A stretch of 64,000 nt of DNA, taken from Faecalibacterium prausnitzii (GTDB taxonomy: Bacteria; Bacillota; Clostridia; Oscillospirales; Ruminococcaceae). The stretch is taken from positions 1,550,001 to 1,614,000 of the forward strand of contig NZ_CP065377.1 of assembly GCF_019967995.1 (NCBI RefSeq). Direction: 5' to 3'. Each line of letters starts with the position of its first letter. Position 1 is the first letter of the stretch. This document shows, in pieces, positions 37,292-46,197 of this stretch. The position numbers and the translations under genes were made by a program. The notes under the pieces were generated by a model. That model had not been told where the DNA came from. It worked only from the letters and a program-made list of their open reading frames with translations, and made no database searches.

Positions 37292-38698
37292 TTACTCTGG
37301 TATTACTTCTCTGCTGCCTTCTGCATATTCAAAATAGTCATCCTTCCAAAGAACACAGCAGTTATATCCAGTGCTTCTATATCTGATTCCATCAATTCCT
37401 ATTTCCTTGCAACATGATGCAACATAATTAGGAAGTAGATATTCATGTACTGTTTTACCCGTTTCATTTTCTACGGTAAATCTCATATGCTCAATGAAAC
37501 GATTTGTTTTCTTTGCTTCTCCTGACAAATCCAATAATTTAACAGGTTTTACAGCTTTGAGCCCGATTACTTGCACACGAGGTTTTGTTCCTCCACTGTG
37601 CTTATAGATTTCCTTTAATGCACCTTCCTTATCTTCGGCGATATAATAGCAACTTCTTCCTACCTCATTATAGCGACCGTGTGCTGAAACATTTGTAGGT
37701 GCTTTCATCATCTCAGAATCATGATATGGACGCTGATGTTCGCCTAATATCCTTGCATGGTAATATGTAATGTCCTCAAAACTGATGAAATGATTCCAGT
37801 TCTTAAGTATTTCAAATATCCTGGCACCTACCGGATGTTGTAACGCAAATGCATAATTTTGTTCCAGTTTACTTTCAAAAGATACTAAGCTATCAAGCGA
37901 AAATTCTTCAAACAGTTCCAGTGAGCTTTCTACCACAGTAATCTGATCTGCTGATAACTTAACGTCTGGAGAGTCTTTATGGTAAAAGTCCTTTTCTTTC
38001 GGATCAAACCAAATTTTATCAGACTGCAACAGCTTTTTGGCAGTCGTTTTGGTCAAAGATTTTAATACTTTTTTACTGCCTAGCGGCAATTCCAAGTCAG
38101 CATAATTTGGCAGCATCCTTACTACAGCAAAATTCTGTGCTGCAATACTACGCTCTAGCACATCATTTAAAGCATGCGCATTATCCCACTGTGATGTCAA
38201 TCCACCTATATAATCAGAAATGGCAGACAATCCGCTGCCCATTGCTTGAACATTACCTTCAAACTGTGTCCGAAACTCTCGCAATTCAGGTGTTATTGTT
38301 GCCGCCTCCAATGCAGCAAGAACATCTGAGTTAAATGGATTTATATCTCGATAGGGCTGCATAGCCGTAGCTACAGCATTCAATGTTCCTGTCATAGAAC
38401 TCATGGCATCATCTGGAACTAATGTTTGCGCCACAGAAGATAAAGATGCGGTTGCAGCGGCAAGCCCCAAACTATTTTGCTCCATCAAATTATGATATGG
38501 TTGTATGGCATCCTGCAATGGTTGCAATGCTTGAATAAGCGGTGCCTGTTGTACTCTTATTTGTTCTGCAACACTGGCCGTCACCTGCATTGTTGGCGTG
38601 TTCAGAATGCATGCTTCCCGTTCTTCCATTCTTTTTATGGCTTTATCATAGGCTGTTTCTGAAGGATGAATGGAATCCTCATCTGATTTTTTTGTCAT
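37292..38698 (-). CDS. Large protein with C-terminal RES domain, probable NAD-degrading effector
   Basis: This protein has 468 residues. The C-terminal part (about 310-455) shows RES-family marks: YYHARILGE, SAHGRYNEVGRSCYYIAED with Arg342, an acidic position in GALKEIYKH, and YLLPNYVASCCKEIGIDGIRY. Known RES toxins degrade NAD+ and are about 150-230 residues with an Xre antitoxin. Here there are ~300 extra N-terminal residues: a polar, helical part with 'LQPLQDAIQPYHNL' and a second helical domain (SADQITVVESSLELFEEFSL). No Xre antitoxin gene is adjacent. A defence effector is a reasonable inference. Confidence 0.72.
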   Translation of the reverse strand: MTKKSDEDSIHPSETAYDKAIKRMEEREACILNTPTMQVTASVAEQIRVQQAPLIQALQPLQDAIQPYHNLMEQNSLGLAAATASLSSVAQTLVPDDAMSSMTGTLNAVATAMQPYRDINPFNSDVLAALEAATITPELREFRTQFEGNVQAMGSGLSAISDYIGGLTSQWDNAHALNDVLERSIAAQNFAVVRMLPNYADLELPLGSKKVLKSLTKTTAKKLLQSDKIWFDPKEKDFYHKDSPDVKLSADQITVVESSLELFEEFSLDSLVSFESKLEQNYAFALQHPVGARIFEILKNWNHFISFEDITYYHARILGEHQRPYHDSEMMKAPTNVSAHGRYNEVGRSCYYIAEDKEGALKEIYKHSGGTKPRVQVIGLKAVKPVKLLDLSGEAKKTNRFIEHMRFTVENETGKTVHEYLLPNYVASCCKEIGIDGIRYRSTGYNCCVLWKDDYFEYAEGSREVIPE

Positions 38699-38855
38699 TC
38701 ATATCCCTCTATTTATTTTCAAAGGTTTTTCCTATATTTTTCTCACATCTCAGCCAATCATCGAATTCCTGATTCGTAGATTGTTGCCTGCTGCTCACCA
38801 CGGAGAGGTGTGTGATATTATTCGAGCAGCGTAGGGAGCTACCGCTCCCATTATA
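38699..38855. other. Spacer with two small inverted repeats
   Basis: GCTGCTC (38791) pairs with GAGCAGC near 38825, and GGGAG/CTCCC form a second small hairpin at 38833-38848. No T-run follows. This may be the end of the polysaccharide transcript and the start of the RES cassette; no gene is seen. Confidence 0.35.
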
Positions 38856-39758
38856 TCACAAGTCTGTAAATAAATCAGCCTTGTACACGCCTTTTTCCAA
38901 CATGTTTTTAAAGCTGTCCTTTACGGCTGCGGCATCCTCATGATAGGTCATGCCATACCAGGTATCGTTGGTTTTCAGGACCTTCACAGACATCTTGCCT
39001 TCATTCAGCAGTTCACCGATGAAGATGGGGATCAGATACTCGGCTTTCAATGGATTACCCGGTACTTCTTTCTCGAAGAACTCCTTGAAGCCCTCCTCCA
39101 GCACATCCAAGAACTCTGGTGTTAATCCCCACATATTCATGGATACCAGAGAATCCACATCAACAACCACGCCATCTGCTTCCGCTCCATCCGCAGTCTT
39201 TATAATATTCTTGGTTTCCACAACCTCGGTCAGGTTGTTCTGCTCATCCATTTTGCAGATACCACGGGTCACGCCGCCGTTATCAGACAGTGTGTTCTTC
39301 AGCACAAAGCCTGCCATACAGGATTTGCCTCCGTTCACCAGATACTCATGGACAGCCTTGAAGCCTTCCTTGCCATAATAATCGTCTGCATTAATGACGA
39401 TGAACGGAGTTTTAATTACGTCCTTCGCTGCAAGCACAGCCTGACCGGTTCCCCACGGCTTTGTACGGCCTTCTGGAAGAGTTCCCGGAATATCCTTGAT
39501 ATCCTGAAATGCGTAGTCCACAGTTACATTATGAGAAGAGCAAATGGAGGCAATGCGATCACCGATAACCTCTTTGAACTCTTTCTCGATATCCTTACGG
39601 ATGATAAATACTACATGATTGAAACCAGCTTCAATCGCATCATGGATTGAGTAGTCCATGATGATGTGGTTGGCATCATCGACCGGCTCCAACTGTTTTA
39701 TTCCTGTTCCAAATCGGCTGCCGATACCAGCAGCCATGATAAGTAATGTTGTTTTCAT
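38856..39758 (-). CDS. Nucleotidyltransferase of the choline/sugar-phosphate type
   Basis: This 300-residue protein starts MKTTLLIMAAGIGSRFG, the NTP-binding loop of nucleotidyltransferases, followed by IKQLEPV and VINADDYYGKEGF with the metal-binding aspartates. It is related to LicC and NDP-sugar pyrophosphorylases but belongs to a different branch (no TTPKPL). It is the last gene of the choline block, 42 bases after the BCCT gene. The substrate is unknown; an activated polyol, sugar or amino-alcohol phosphate is possible. Confidence 0.78.
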   Translation of the reverse strand: MKTTLLIMAAGIGSRFGTGIKQLEPVDDANHIIMDYSIHDAIEAGFNHVVFIIRKDIEKEFKEVIGDRIASICSSHNVTVDYAFQDIKDIPGTLPEGRTKPWGTGQAVLAAKDVIKTPFIVINADDYYGKEGFKAVHEYLVNGGKSCMAGFVLKNTLSDNGGVTRGICKMDEQNNLTEVVETKNIIKTADGAEADGVVVDVDSLVSMNMWGLTPEFLDVLEEGFKEFFEKEVPGNPLKAEYLIPIFIGELLNEGKMSVKVLKTNDTWYGMTYHEDAAAVKDSFKNMLEKGVYKADLFTDL

Positions 39759-39800
39759 AACCTCTTTTCTCTCTTTCGTTTAAAATTACAAAACCATAAA

Positions 39801-41333
39801 TTATTTTTTGTTGCCGAGTTCTTCCATGTATTTTTTAGCATCCTTCATAAAGCTGACCGCAATCATCACGATTACCGCACCAATCGGAAATGCCGCCACA
39901 ATACTCACCGACTGAAGATTATTCATAGAGCTTTCTGCAAACAGCAAAGCAATCGGAAGCAAAATCAGCAGAATACACCACATCAACTGAATGCCTTTAT
40001 TCGGCTGCTCGCCATCCTCCAATGTGTGATAGCTATAGCAGGATGCTGTCAAAGCAATCGAATCAAAAGAGGTCGCATAGAAGGCAATCATCGTCAACAA
40101 CACAACTACCATGATAACAGGTGCACCGGGCATTGTCTTGATGATAGACACAATCATGCCATATAGATCTCCGCTTTCCAGATACTGTGCAATAAAGTCA
40201 GCCTTTCCAGTGACCTGCATTCCCATAGAGTAGTTACCAAGTACGATAAAACTTGTCAACGTAGAGCCAACACCAAATACATAGCCACCAAGGATTGTCT
40301 GACGTACTGTTCTGCCACGAGAAATGCTGCCGATAAAGAACGGAGCTGCCACGCACCATACCATCCAGTAAGCCCAATAGTAGATTGTCCAGTTCTGCGG
40401 GAAGTTCGATGTACGGAGCGGGTCAGTGAACGTAGACAGATCAACAAAGTTCTGGATCATTCGTCCAAGGGAAGAAAAACCGGTTTCAATAATATACCGT
40501 GTTTCTCCACCAAACAGCAGAACAAACGCAATCAGGCCAAAGAACATATAAATGCAAATGTTTGCCAACTTGCTGATTCCCTTAAATCCATGCAGCAAGG
40601 AATATGTATATACAGCGCAGGTAATCAGAAGAATAATAATGTTGATTACAGTACGACTAACGGCAACATGGAACAGTTCACTGATAATGGTTGCCATAAG
40701 CGGTGTTGCTACACTAAAAGTGGTAGCAGTACCAGCAAGGAGGGCAAACACAGCTAACAGATCAATAATGCGACCTGCCCAGCCATCGGTATACTTTCCA
40801 AGAATCGGACGGCAAGCCTCTGAATACTTCTGACGGTTTCTTTTTCTTACATGAAGCATAAAACCAAAGGCAACGGCCAGTACCAGATAAAATCCCCAAG
40901 GAATAAAGCTCCAATGGAACAGAGGATATACGCCTGCCCAATCCTGAATGCTTCCCATTTCTGCCAGATGAGGATCCGTCGCATACAGCACCCATTCCGA
41001 GAACGAATAGAACAAAATATCTGCTGCAAGGCCACAGGTAAACATCATTGAGCCCCACGCAAAGAAAGGATACTTTGGCTTTTCATTCGGCTCGCCAAGA
41101 ACAATATTTCCATACCTCGACCCTGCAATATACAAAGACAAAATAAAAATTCCAAGTCCAATAACCAAATAGTATGTACCAAATGTATCACCAAAGAAGA
41201 AACGGATCTGACTCAGTACGGCATTCGATTGTTCCGGCGCAAAAAAGAATAGAATACATAATGCAATTACAATTGCCAAAGGAACCAGTGTTATCATCCA
41301 GTCTATTTTCCCATGTTTTTTTTTCGTATTCAT
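39801..41333 (-). CDS. BCCT-family transporter, probable choline uptake
   Basis: This 510-residue protein has twelve membrane segments and the BCCT signature WTIYYWAYWMVWCVAAPFF followed by ISRGRTVRQ. BCCT carriers move choline, betaine or carnitine. Its neighbours are LicC, a LicA fusion and LicD, so it probably supplies choline for phosphocholine decoration rather than for osmotic balance. It starts right after the licC stop (TAA then ATG), so the two are coupled. Confidence 0.9.
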   Translation of the reverse strand: MNTKKKHGKIDWMITLVPLAIVIALCILFFFAPEQSNAVLSQIRFFFGDTFGTYYLVIGLGIFILSLYIAGSRYGNIVLGEPNEKPKYPFFAWGSMMFTCGLAADILFYSFSEWVLYATDPHLAEMGSIQDWAGVYPLFHWSFIPWGFYLVLAVAFGFMLHVRKRNRQKYSEACRPILGKYTDGWAGRIIDLLAVFALLAGTATTFSVATPLMATIISELFHVAVSRTVINIIILLITCAVYTYSLLHGFKGISKLANICIYMFFGLIAFVLLFGGETRYIIETGFSSLGRMIQNFVDLSTFTDPLRTSNFPQNWTIYYWAYWMVWCVAAPFFIGSISRGRTVRQTILGGYVFGVGSTLTSFIVLGNYSMGMQVTGKADFIAQYLESGDLYGMIVSIIKTMPGAPVIMVVVLLTMIAFYATSFDSIALTASCYSYHTLEDGEQPNKGIQLMWCILLILLPIALLFAESSMNNLQSVSIVAAFPIGAVIVMIAVSFMKDAKKYMEELGNKK

Positions 41334-42053
41334 TTACTTCTCCTCCACATATTTTTTATAGCTGGCATCCAAAGCAATTAGCTCGCTCAGATTATCCACC
41401 TCTATAATATCGTCCCTATTCATAGGACGGATACCCAATTGATACTCCTCCGGGTAACAGAACATCGCCACATCATCCCAGTAGATTTGCCGATTCTTCT
41501 TTTGTTCAAACTCGATTTCCAGATGATGTTTCAGTCTCTTTCCATCCTCTGCGGTCCAGCGGGAAATACTGTACAGCTGCCATCCGCCTTTTCCACCTGT
41601 CCGACTGCATGCTGTAACAATGCCATTCTCAACAGTCTGAAGCCACTCATCCGTTTCACCATCTGTCCAAACACTGTTATAACCAGAGCGTTCAAATTCC
41701 GGTGCAAGAATTTCAGGATTATAAATAATCTGATCGCCATCCAGAATAATCGCATTTTCAATGTAATCTCTTGCCACGTAAAGCGATGCAATGTTATTAC
41801 AGGTATCATAGTAAGAATTTTCAATCAGCTTAACACCAGGATACTCCTTTTCAAGTGTCACAAACTGCTCTTTCAGATATCCTACAACAACATAAATCTC
41901 ATTGATTCCGTTTTTATGTAGTCCATCAATCACAGTATCAATCATCCGCGTCCCATTCACTTTGACCAGCGGTTTCGGTGTTGTCAGCGTTACTGGGTGC
42001 ATTCGATTTCCCAATCCCGCCGCCATAATAATAGCTCTTTCTACTTTTGGCAT
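41334..42053 (-). CDS. licC: Cholinephosphate cytidylyltransferase (LicC-like)
   Basis: This 239-residue protein has AIIMAAGLGNRMHPVT with TTPKPLVKV, the CTP-binding pattern of LicC, then ILDGDQIIYNPE and a late IYWDDVAMFC. LicC makes CDP-choline from phosphocholine and CTP. It is flanked without gaps by the LicA fusion and by the BCCT carrier. The fusion carries a second such domain, so two cytidylyltransferase domains exist side by side. Confidence 0.85.
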   Translation of the reverse strand: MPKVERAIIMAAGLGNRMHPVTLTTPKPLVKVNGTRMIDTVIDGLHKNGINEIYVVVGYLKEQFVTLEKEYPGVKLIENSYYDTCNNIASLYVARDYIENAIILDGDQIIYNPEILAPEFERSGYNSVWTDGETDEWLQTVENGIVTACSRTGGKGGWQLYSISRWTAEDGKRLKHHLEIEFEQKKNRQIYWDDVAMFCYPEEYQLGIRPMNRDDIIEVDNLSELIALDASYKKYVEEK

Positions 42054-43823
42054 TTACTTTTCCTCCCCTTGTTTTTTCAGTTCCTCTTGAACAATTCGGT
42101 AGTAATCCTTTGCATATCGGTACTGTCGAAGAGAATACTCGCCAAACTCCACACCAAGATTGCGCTTGTATTCACACCAGTTGCTCCACAGCAAACCACA
42201 GGCTGCAATGTAGCAATAAATTTTGATTCTGGTTGCATCATTACACCCCTCTGTAAAATAAGCAGCAATCAGTCGATCCACCTGCCGCTTATTGTAAAGT
42301 GAGTAAATACAGAACATTGCTACATCCACATGAGGATCTTGCATTCCTGCATACTCCCAGTCAATCAGACGAATTTCTTCTTTTCCATCTTTCTCCACAA
42401 ACAGGAAATTATCCGGAACTGCATCAATATGTGTCAGGACTTTTTCCTCGATGTGAGTATCAATATAAGGTTTCAGTGACAGAACGTTTGCTTTCGTTTT
42501 TTCGTAATCCTTATATATAGAAGGTGTTCCCTCCCACAGTGTTTCATAAAATTCCATCTGACCGAAAATATCAAATTCATGATTCACTTTTAGCTTCATT
42601 TCATGGAAGTATCGCAGCCGTTTCATGCACCTTTTGACATCTTCGTAGTTCGATGGATCACATACTCTGGCTCCTTCCAGAAATTCCGTAATCTTATAGC
42701 CATTTTCCGGGTTGATATATGCAATATCATCACAGATATGCTTTCCATCAATCGTTTGGTAAACTGCAGCTTCTTCTCGGCGGTTAATCAACTGATCGGT
42801 TCCTTCTCCCGGAATACGCATGATATATTTCTTTCCTTTGCAAGTAAATAGGAAAGATCGATTCGTCATACCCTTTTTAAGAACTGTAATATCTTTAACT
42901 TCTTCTGGCTTTGCTCCCAAGGCTGTACAAATCACCTGAATTGCATCTGTTTTCAGCTGGTTGGAATCGCTGTCAATTTCTCGTAATTGCTCATAGGTGT
43001 TAATTTCCACAACGTCTGCAGAATGAACCACCCGAGCTGCTACGATCATCCGGTCTTTATTATAAAGTGCTTCCTCCCAGAACGCTCCGTCATATCGCTG
43101 ATTTTTGCAAAGTTCATCAATGCGTTCTGCAACGGTGTCTGCATCCTCTTTCACCAAATAGCAGATACCAATCATTGCATTGCCGCCAGAACTTTCTGGC
43201 ACAGCCACAAGTTCCATTTTACGGTTAACTCGGACGTTACTTTCGTTGTCCACAAGATCGCTGACCATATACCACGAATACAACTCATGTTGATGGAAGG
43301 GATTTCGGTCGCACCAAATATCGCATGGGATAATGTACGCATTCTCCAGATGCTCTTTTACAAGTTTAACTGAATGCAGATTATTCTTTGCCGCGTAATC
43401 TGCATTTACTACTAGCTCTATGCCATACTCATCCATCAAATACTCGTATTTTTCTTTCATGAAGCCAACAACTACATAGATTTCTTTAATTCCAACTTCA
43501 TGAAGTTGCTTAATGATACGCTCAATGAGCGGTTCTCCGTTGACTTCCAAGAGACCTTTTGGCATCTCCGTATTGATTGGAACCATGCGCATTCCAAAGC
43601 CTGCTGCCAAGATAATAGCCCGCTGCGGGGTTTTCTGCTTAAACTCAGTGATGGCTTTCATGGTAGGGCGAATCGAATCGTCCAGGTAATCAGCTTTAAT
43701 AAGCTCCTTGAGTGAACGATTAACTACTCCTAATGAATGTCCTGACACTTCTGCTAAAATCCGTTGGTTGATGAAAGGTTCCAACAAAAGTGCGTTCAAA
43801 ATGTCACTCTCCTGTTTGTTCAT
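42054..43823 (-). CDS. licA: Fusion of winged helix, LicC-like nucleotidyltransferase and LicA-like choline kinase
   Basis: The ATG at 43823 follows GAGGAGATTCATAC and gives 589 residues. Residues 1-65 form a winged-helix-like domain (ESDILNALLLEPFINQRILAE); 66-300 a nucleotidyltransferase with RAIILAAGFGMRM and MPKGLLEVNGEPL; 305-589 a choline kinase/APH fold with HIDAVPDNFL and IRLIDWEYAG. It could phosphorylate choline and pass it to the cytidylyltransferase in one chain. The HTH may bind DNA or only serve as a structural part. It starts 74 bases after licD and ends directly at licC. Confidence 0.85.
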   Translation of the reverse strand: MNKQESDILNALLLEPFINQRILAEVSGHSLGVVNRSLKELIKADYLDDSIRPTMKAITEFKQKTPQRAIILAAGFGMRMVPINTEMPKGLLEVNGEPLIERIIKQLHEVGIKEIYVVVGFMKEKYEYLMDEYGIELVVNADYAAKNNLHSVKLVKEHLENAYIIPCDIWCDRNPFHQHELYSWYMVSDLVDNESNVRVNRKMELVAVPESSGGNAMIGICYLVKEDADTVAERIDELCKNQRYDGAFWEEALYNKDRMIVAARVVHSADVVEINTYEQLREIDSDSNQLKTDAIQVICTALGAKPEEVKDITVLKKGMTNRSFLFTCKGKKYIMRIPGEGTDQLINRREEAAVYQTIDGKHICDDIAYINPENGYKITEFLEGARVCDPSNYEDVKRCMKRLRYFHEMKLKVNHEFDIFGQMEFYETLWEGTPSIYKDYEKTKANVLSLKPYIDTHIEEKVLTHIDAVPDNFLFVEKDGKEEIRLIDWEYAGMQDPHVDVAMFCIYSLYNKRQVDRLIAAYFTEGCNDATRIKIYCYIAACGLLWSNWCEYKRNLGVEFGEYSLRQYRYAKDYYRIVQEELKKQGEEK

Positions 43824-43896
43824 GTATGAATCTCCTCTTATTTTCGTGAACATCATGCCAATCCAATCCCAAAGTCACTTGAGATTGGCGTATATC

Positions 43897-44739
43897 TTAG
43901 CGTCGATAGACTTTATATTCGTGATGAGGAACTCGTTCCTCTGCCGGTGGAAGTTTCATATAATCGCCGTAATGACATTTTAAGAATTCATCATAACCAA
44001 CCGGAACTTTTACCTTAAGATTTTCAAAATCCATATAGATATAATCTTCAAACCATTTCTTTTCATATAGGGTAAGCCCAGAATCCCAAGTCATTTCCGC
44101 AATATATCGACTTTTCTTTATGTCATATAAGTTTTTAAAGTTTTCCATTTTATCCAAGAAATACTTGGATCCTCGAATTTTTGCATAACTTCTAACAACA
44201 TACTTTGCCACTGAGCGATACCATTTATGATATGTCGATTTTGTATAATGATCATCAGCACTCCACAATGTGACTCGGAACAAATCACTCTTTTTCTTTT
44301 TCACTCGTCGAATTACTTGCTCTGCATCTGACCCTGCACCATCAAGAGGATAAATATCAATAAAAACTCCTGAATCATAGCCTTGAACGTTTTCATATAC
44401 AGCACGATAGTCCATATTATTAAGTCGCGCTATATTATATGGATAGTTTTTTTCATTTTCTCGTGTGAGAAGTTTATATGGTTTCATTTCATCTTGGTGG
44501 TGTATACAATAGTCACAAAACTTCTCATAATCATCCCGTAGCATAACGACATCAAAATCGTCATCCCATGGAATAAACCCCTTATGACGAACAGCCCCAA
44601 TCAGCGATCCGTATGCAACGTAGTAATTCACTCCAACTGCATCACAAATCTGTATTAACTTCTCAACTAATTTTAAAGTAACACTATGAACATCTTCTAT
44701 TGTAAGTTCGTTTTCGTTGCAATAATCTCCCATTTTCAC
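43897..44739 (-). CDS. licD: LicD-family phosphotransferase
   Basis: This 280-residue protein carries the LicD nucleotidyltransferase fold: AYGSLIGAVRHKGFIPWDDD with the metal-binding acid cluster, DFDVVMLRDDYEKF, then YDSGVFIDIYPLDG. LicD enzymes transfer phosphocholine from CDP-choline to glycans. With LicA, LicC and a choline carrier next to it, this substrate is likely. Its start overlaps the flippase stop by four bases. Confidence 0.9.
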   Translation of the reverse strand: MKMGDYCNENELTIEDVHSVTLKLVEKLIQICDAVGVNYYVAYGSLIGAVRHKGFIPWDDDFDVVMLRDDYEKFCDYCIHHQDEMKPYKLLTRENEKNYPYNIARLNNMDYRAVYENVQGYDSGVFIDIYPLDGAGSDAEQVIRRVKKKKSDLFRVTLWSADDHYTKSTYHKWYRSVAKYVVRSYAKIRGSKYFLDKMENFKNLYDIKKSRYIAEMTWDSGLTLYEKKWFEDYIYMDFENLKVKVPVGYDEFLKCHYGDYMKLPPAEERVPHHEYKVYRR

Positions 44740-46190
44740 TTTCTCCTTGCTATACTCAAAACTTGATTTCTAATTTCTTTTGCGAGCTCATTTTTCGCCA
44801 GGGATAAATACAGCCACGTTAAGCAACAGTATATTACTCCACCAATTAAGACAAGCACAATCAAACTTAAAACTGTACCATCGAGTCTCTTTTTTGCTGT
44901 ATATACTACTCCATACATCACCATGCCAATAAAAATAAACATCCAGCAATTTTGAAAATACTTTTTTAGAGGAAGTTCCTTACGAACATAAAAAAGTTGA
45001 ATACTCATTAAGACAACTTCTGAACACAGCGTTCCAACAACTGCACCAAATGCACCAAATTTTGGAATTGTAATTAAATTAATAAAAAAATTTACAATAG
45101 CACCAGCGATAAGCGAAACGGTATACTCTTTATCCCTCGCATTCGGAATCAAAAACTGAGATCGAATAACGCTTCCAATAACAGAAAACAAAACTGCTGG
45201 AGCAAGGCCTTGAATCAGTAATCCACAAGTTCGAAATTCTTCTCCCCAAAACACAACCGAAAAGACATCTGCTACTGCTGCCATTCCAAATGCAAGAGCT
45301 GAACCAATTATTACAGTATATGTCATCGACAGCTCAATATAACGCCTGCTTTCATTTATACGATTAGAAGATAACAAATGTGCTGTTCTTGGGAGCATGA
45401 CTGTGCCAATAGTTGTTATAAACGCTTTCGGAACGCTAATAATTTTATCCGCATTTTCGTAATAACCATTTTGTACCACATTACTTAATCGACCAATCAT
45501 ATACTTATCCATATAAGTAAATACACTAATTGCGAGCACTGGAATAAAAAGGATCCACAACGGTTTAATATTCTTTATCACTTCATCCTTTTTAGGCAGG
45601 TAAAAGTCAATATGCTTTTTTACATTTGGCCATAAGGTCATTTGACCAATAAGGGCACCAGCAGAATTTATTAAAACATATTTCCATAAGTCATTTGCAT
45701 TGCGTACAAATAAAAAAATAGATACAAGTGTTATGATTTTAACCACACTATTACGAACAACTGTAATCTTAAATTCTTCCATACCGCTGAAGAACCATGC
45801 GATATCCAGGCCTTTCGTCAAGAGCGACATTGTCAAAATCGCAAATATTACTTTATATTCTTTTGCTATTGCATTGACATAGAAGAAATAGAGCATGAGA
45901 ACTATAATGAAATTTATCAGCTGACAAGCATAAATGCTCCAAAACTTTTTACTGCACTCTACTCTTGAAGCTCTTACATATGCAATTTCTCTGTTGCCGT
46001 AATTTTCAACTCCCAAAACAATAAACATTCCAAAATAGAACACTATTGAATTAGTCCAAGAGGCTATTCCAATATTTTCTGCACCAAGTGTTCTTGCCAA
46101 ATATGGGGATGTTATAAGTGGAACAATAATAGCCAATAATTGGTATAAAAAATTATATGCAAAATTCTTTTTTAGGCTTTTTTCTTTCAT
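44736..46190 (-). CDS. Polysaccharide flippase (Wzx-like)
   Basis: This 484-residue protein has 12-14 membrane segments and the typical opening FAYNFLYQLLAIIVPLITSPY, then LGAENIGIASWTNSI. Family members move lipid-linked repeat units to the outer face. It lies between the glycosyltransferases and licD, in line with a Wzx/Wzy-dependent surface polysaccharide system. Codon use is strongly AT-rich. Confidence 0.88.
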   Translation of the reverse strand: MKEKSLKKNFAYNFLYQLLAIIVPLITSPYLARTLGAENIGIASWTNSIVFYFGMFIVLGVENYGNREIAYVRASRVECSKKFWSIYACQLINFIIVLMLYFFYVNAIAKEYKVIFAILTMSLLTKGLDIAWFFSGMEEFKITVVRNSVVKIITLVSIFLFVRNANDLWKYVLINSAGALIGQMTLWPNVKKHIDFYLPKKDEVIKNIKPLWILFIPVLAISVFTYMDKYMIGRLSNVVQNGYYENADKIISVPKAFITTIGTVMLPRTAHLLSSNRINESRRYIELSMTYTVIIGSALAFGMAAVADVFSVVFWGEEFRTCGLLIQGLAPAVLFSVIGSVIRSQFLIPNARDKEYTVSLIAGAIVNFFINLITIPKFGAFGAVVGTLCSEVVLMSIQLFYVRKELPLKKYFQNCWMFIFIGMVMYGVVYTAKKRLDGTVLSLIVLVLIGGVIYCCLTWLYLSLAKNELAKEIRNQVLSIARRK

Positions 46191-46197
46191 CGTTCTT

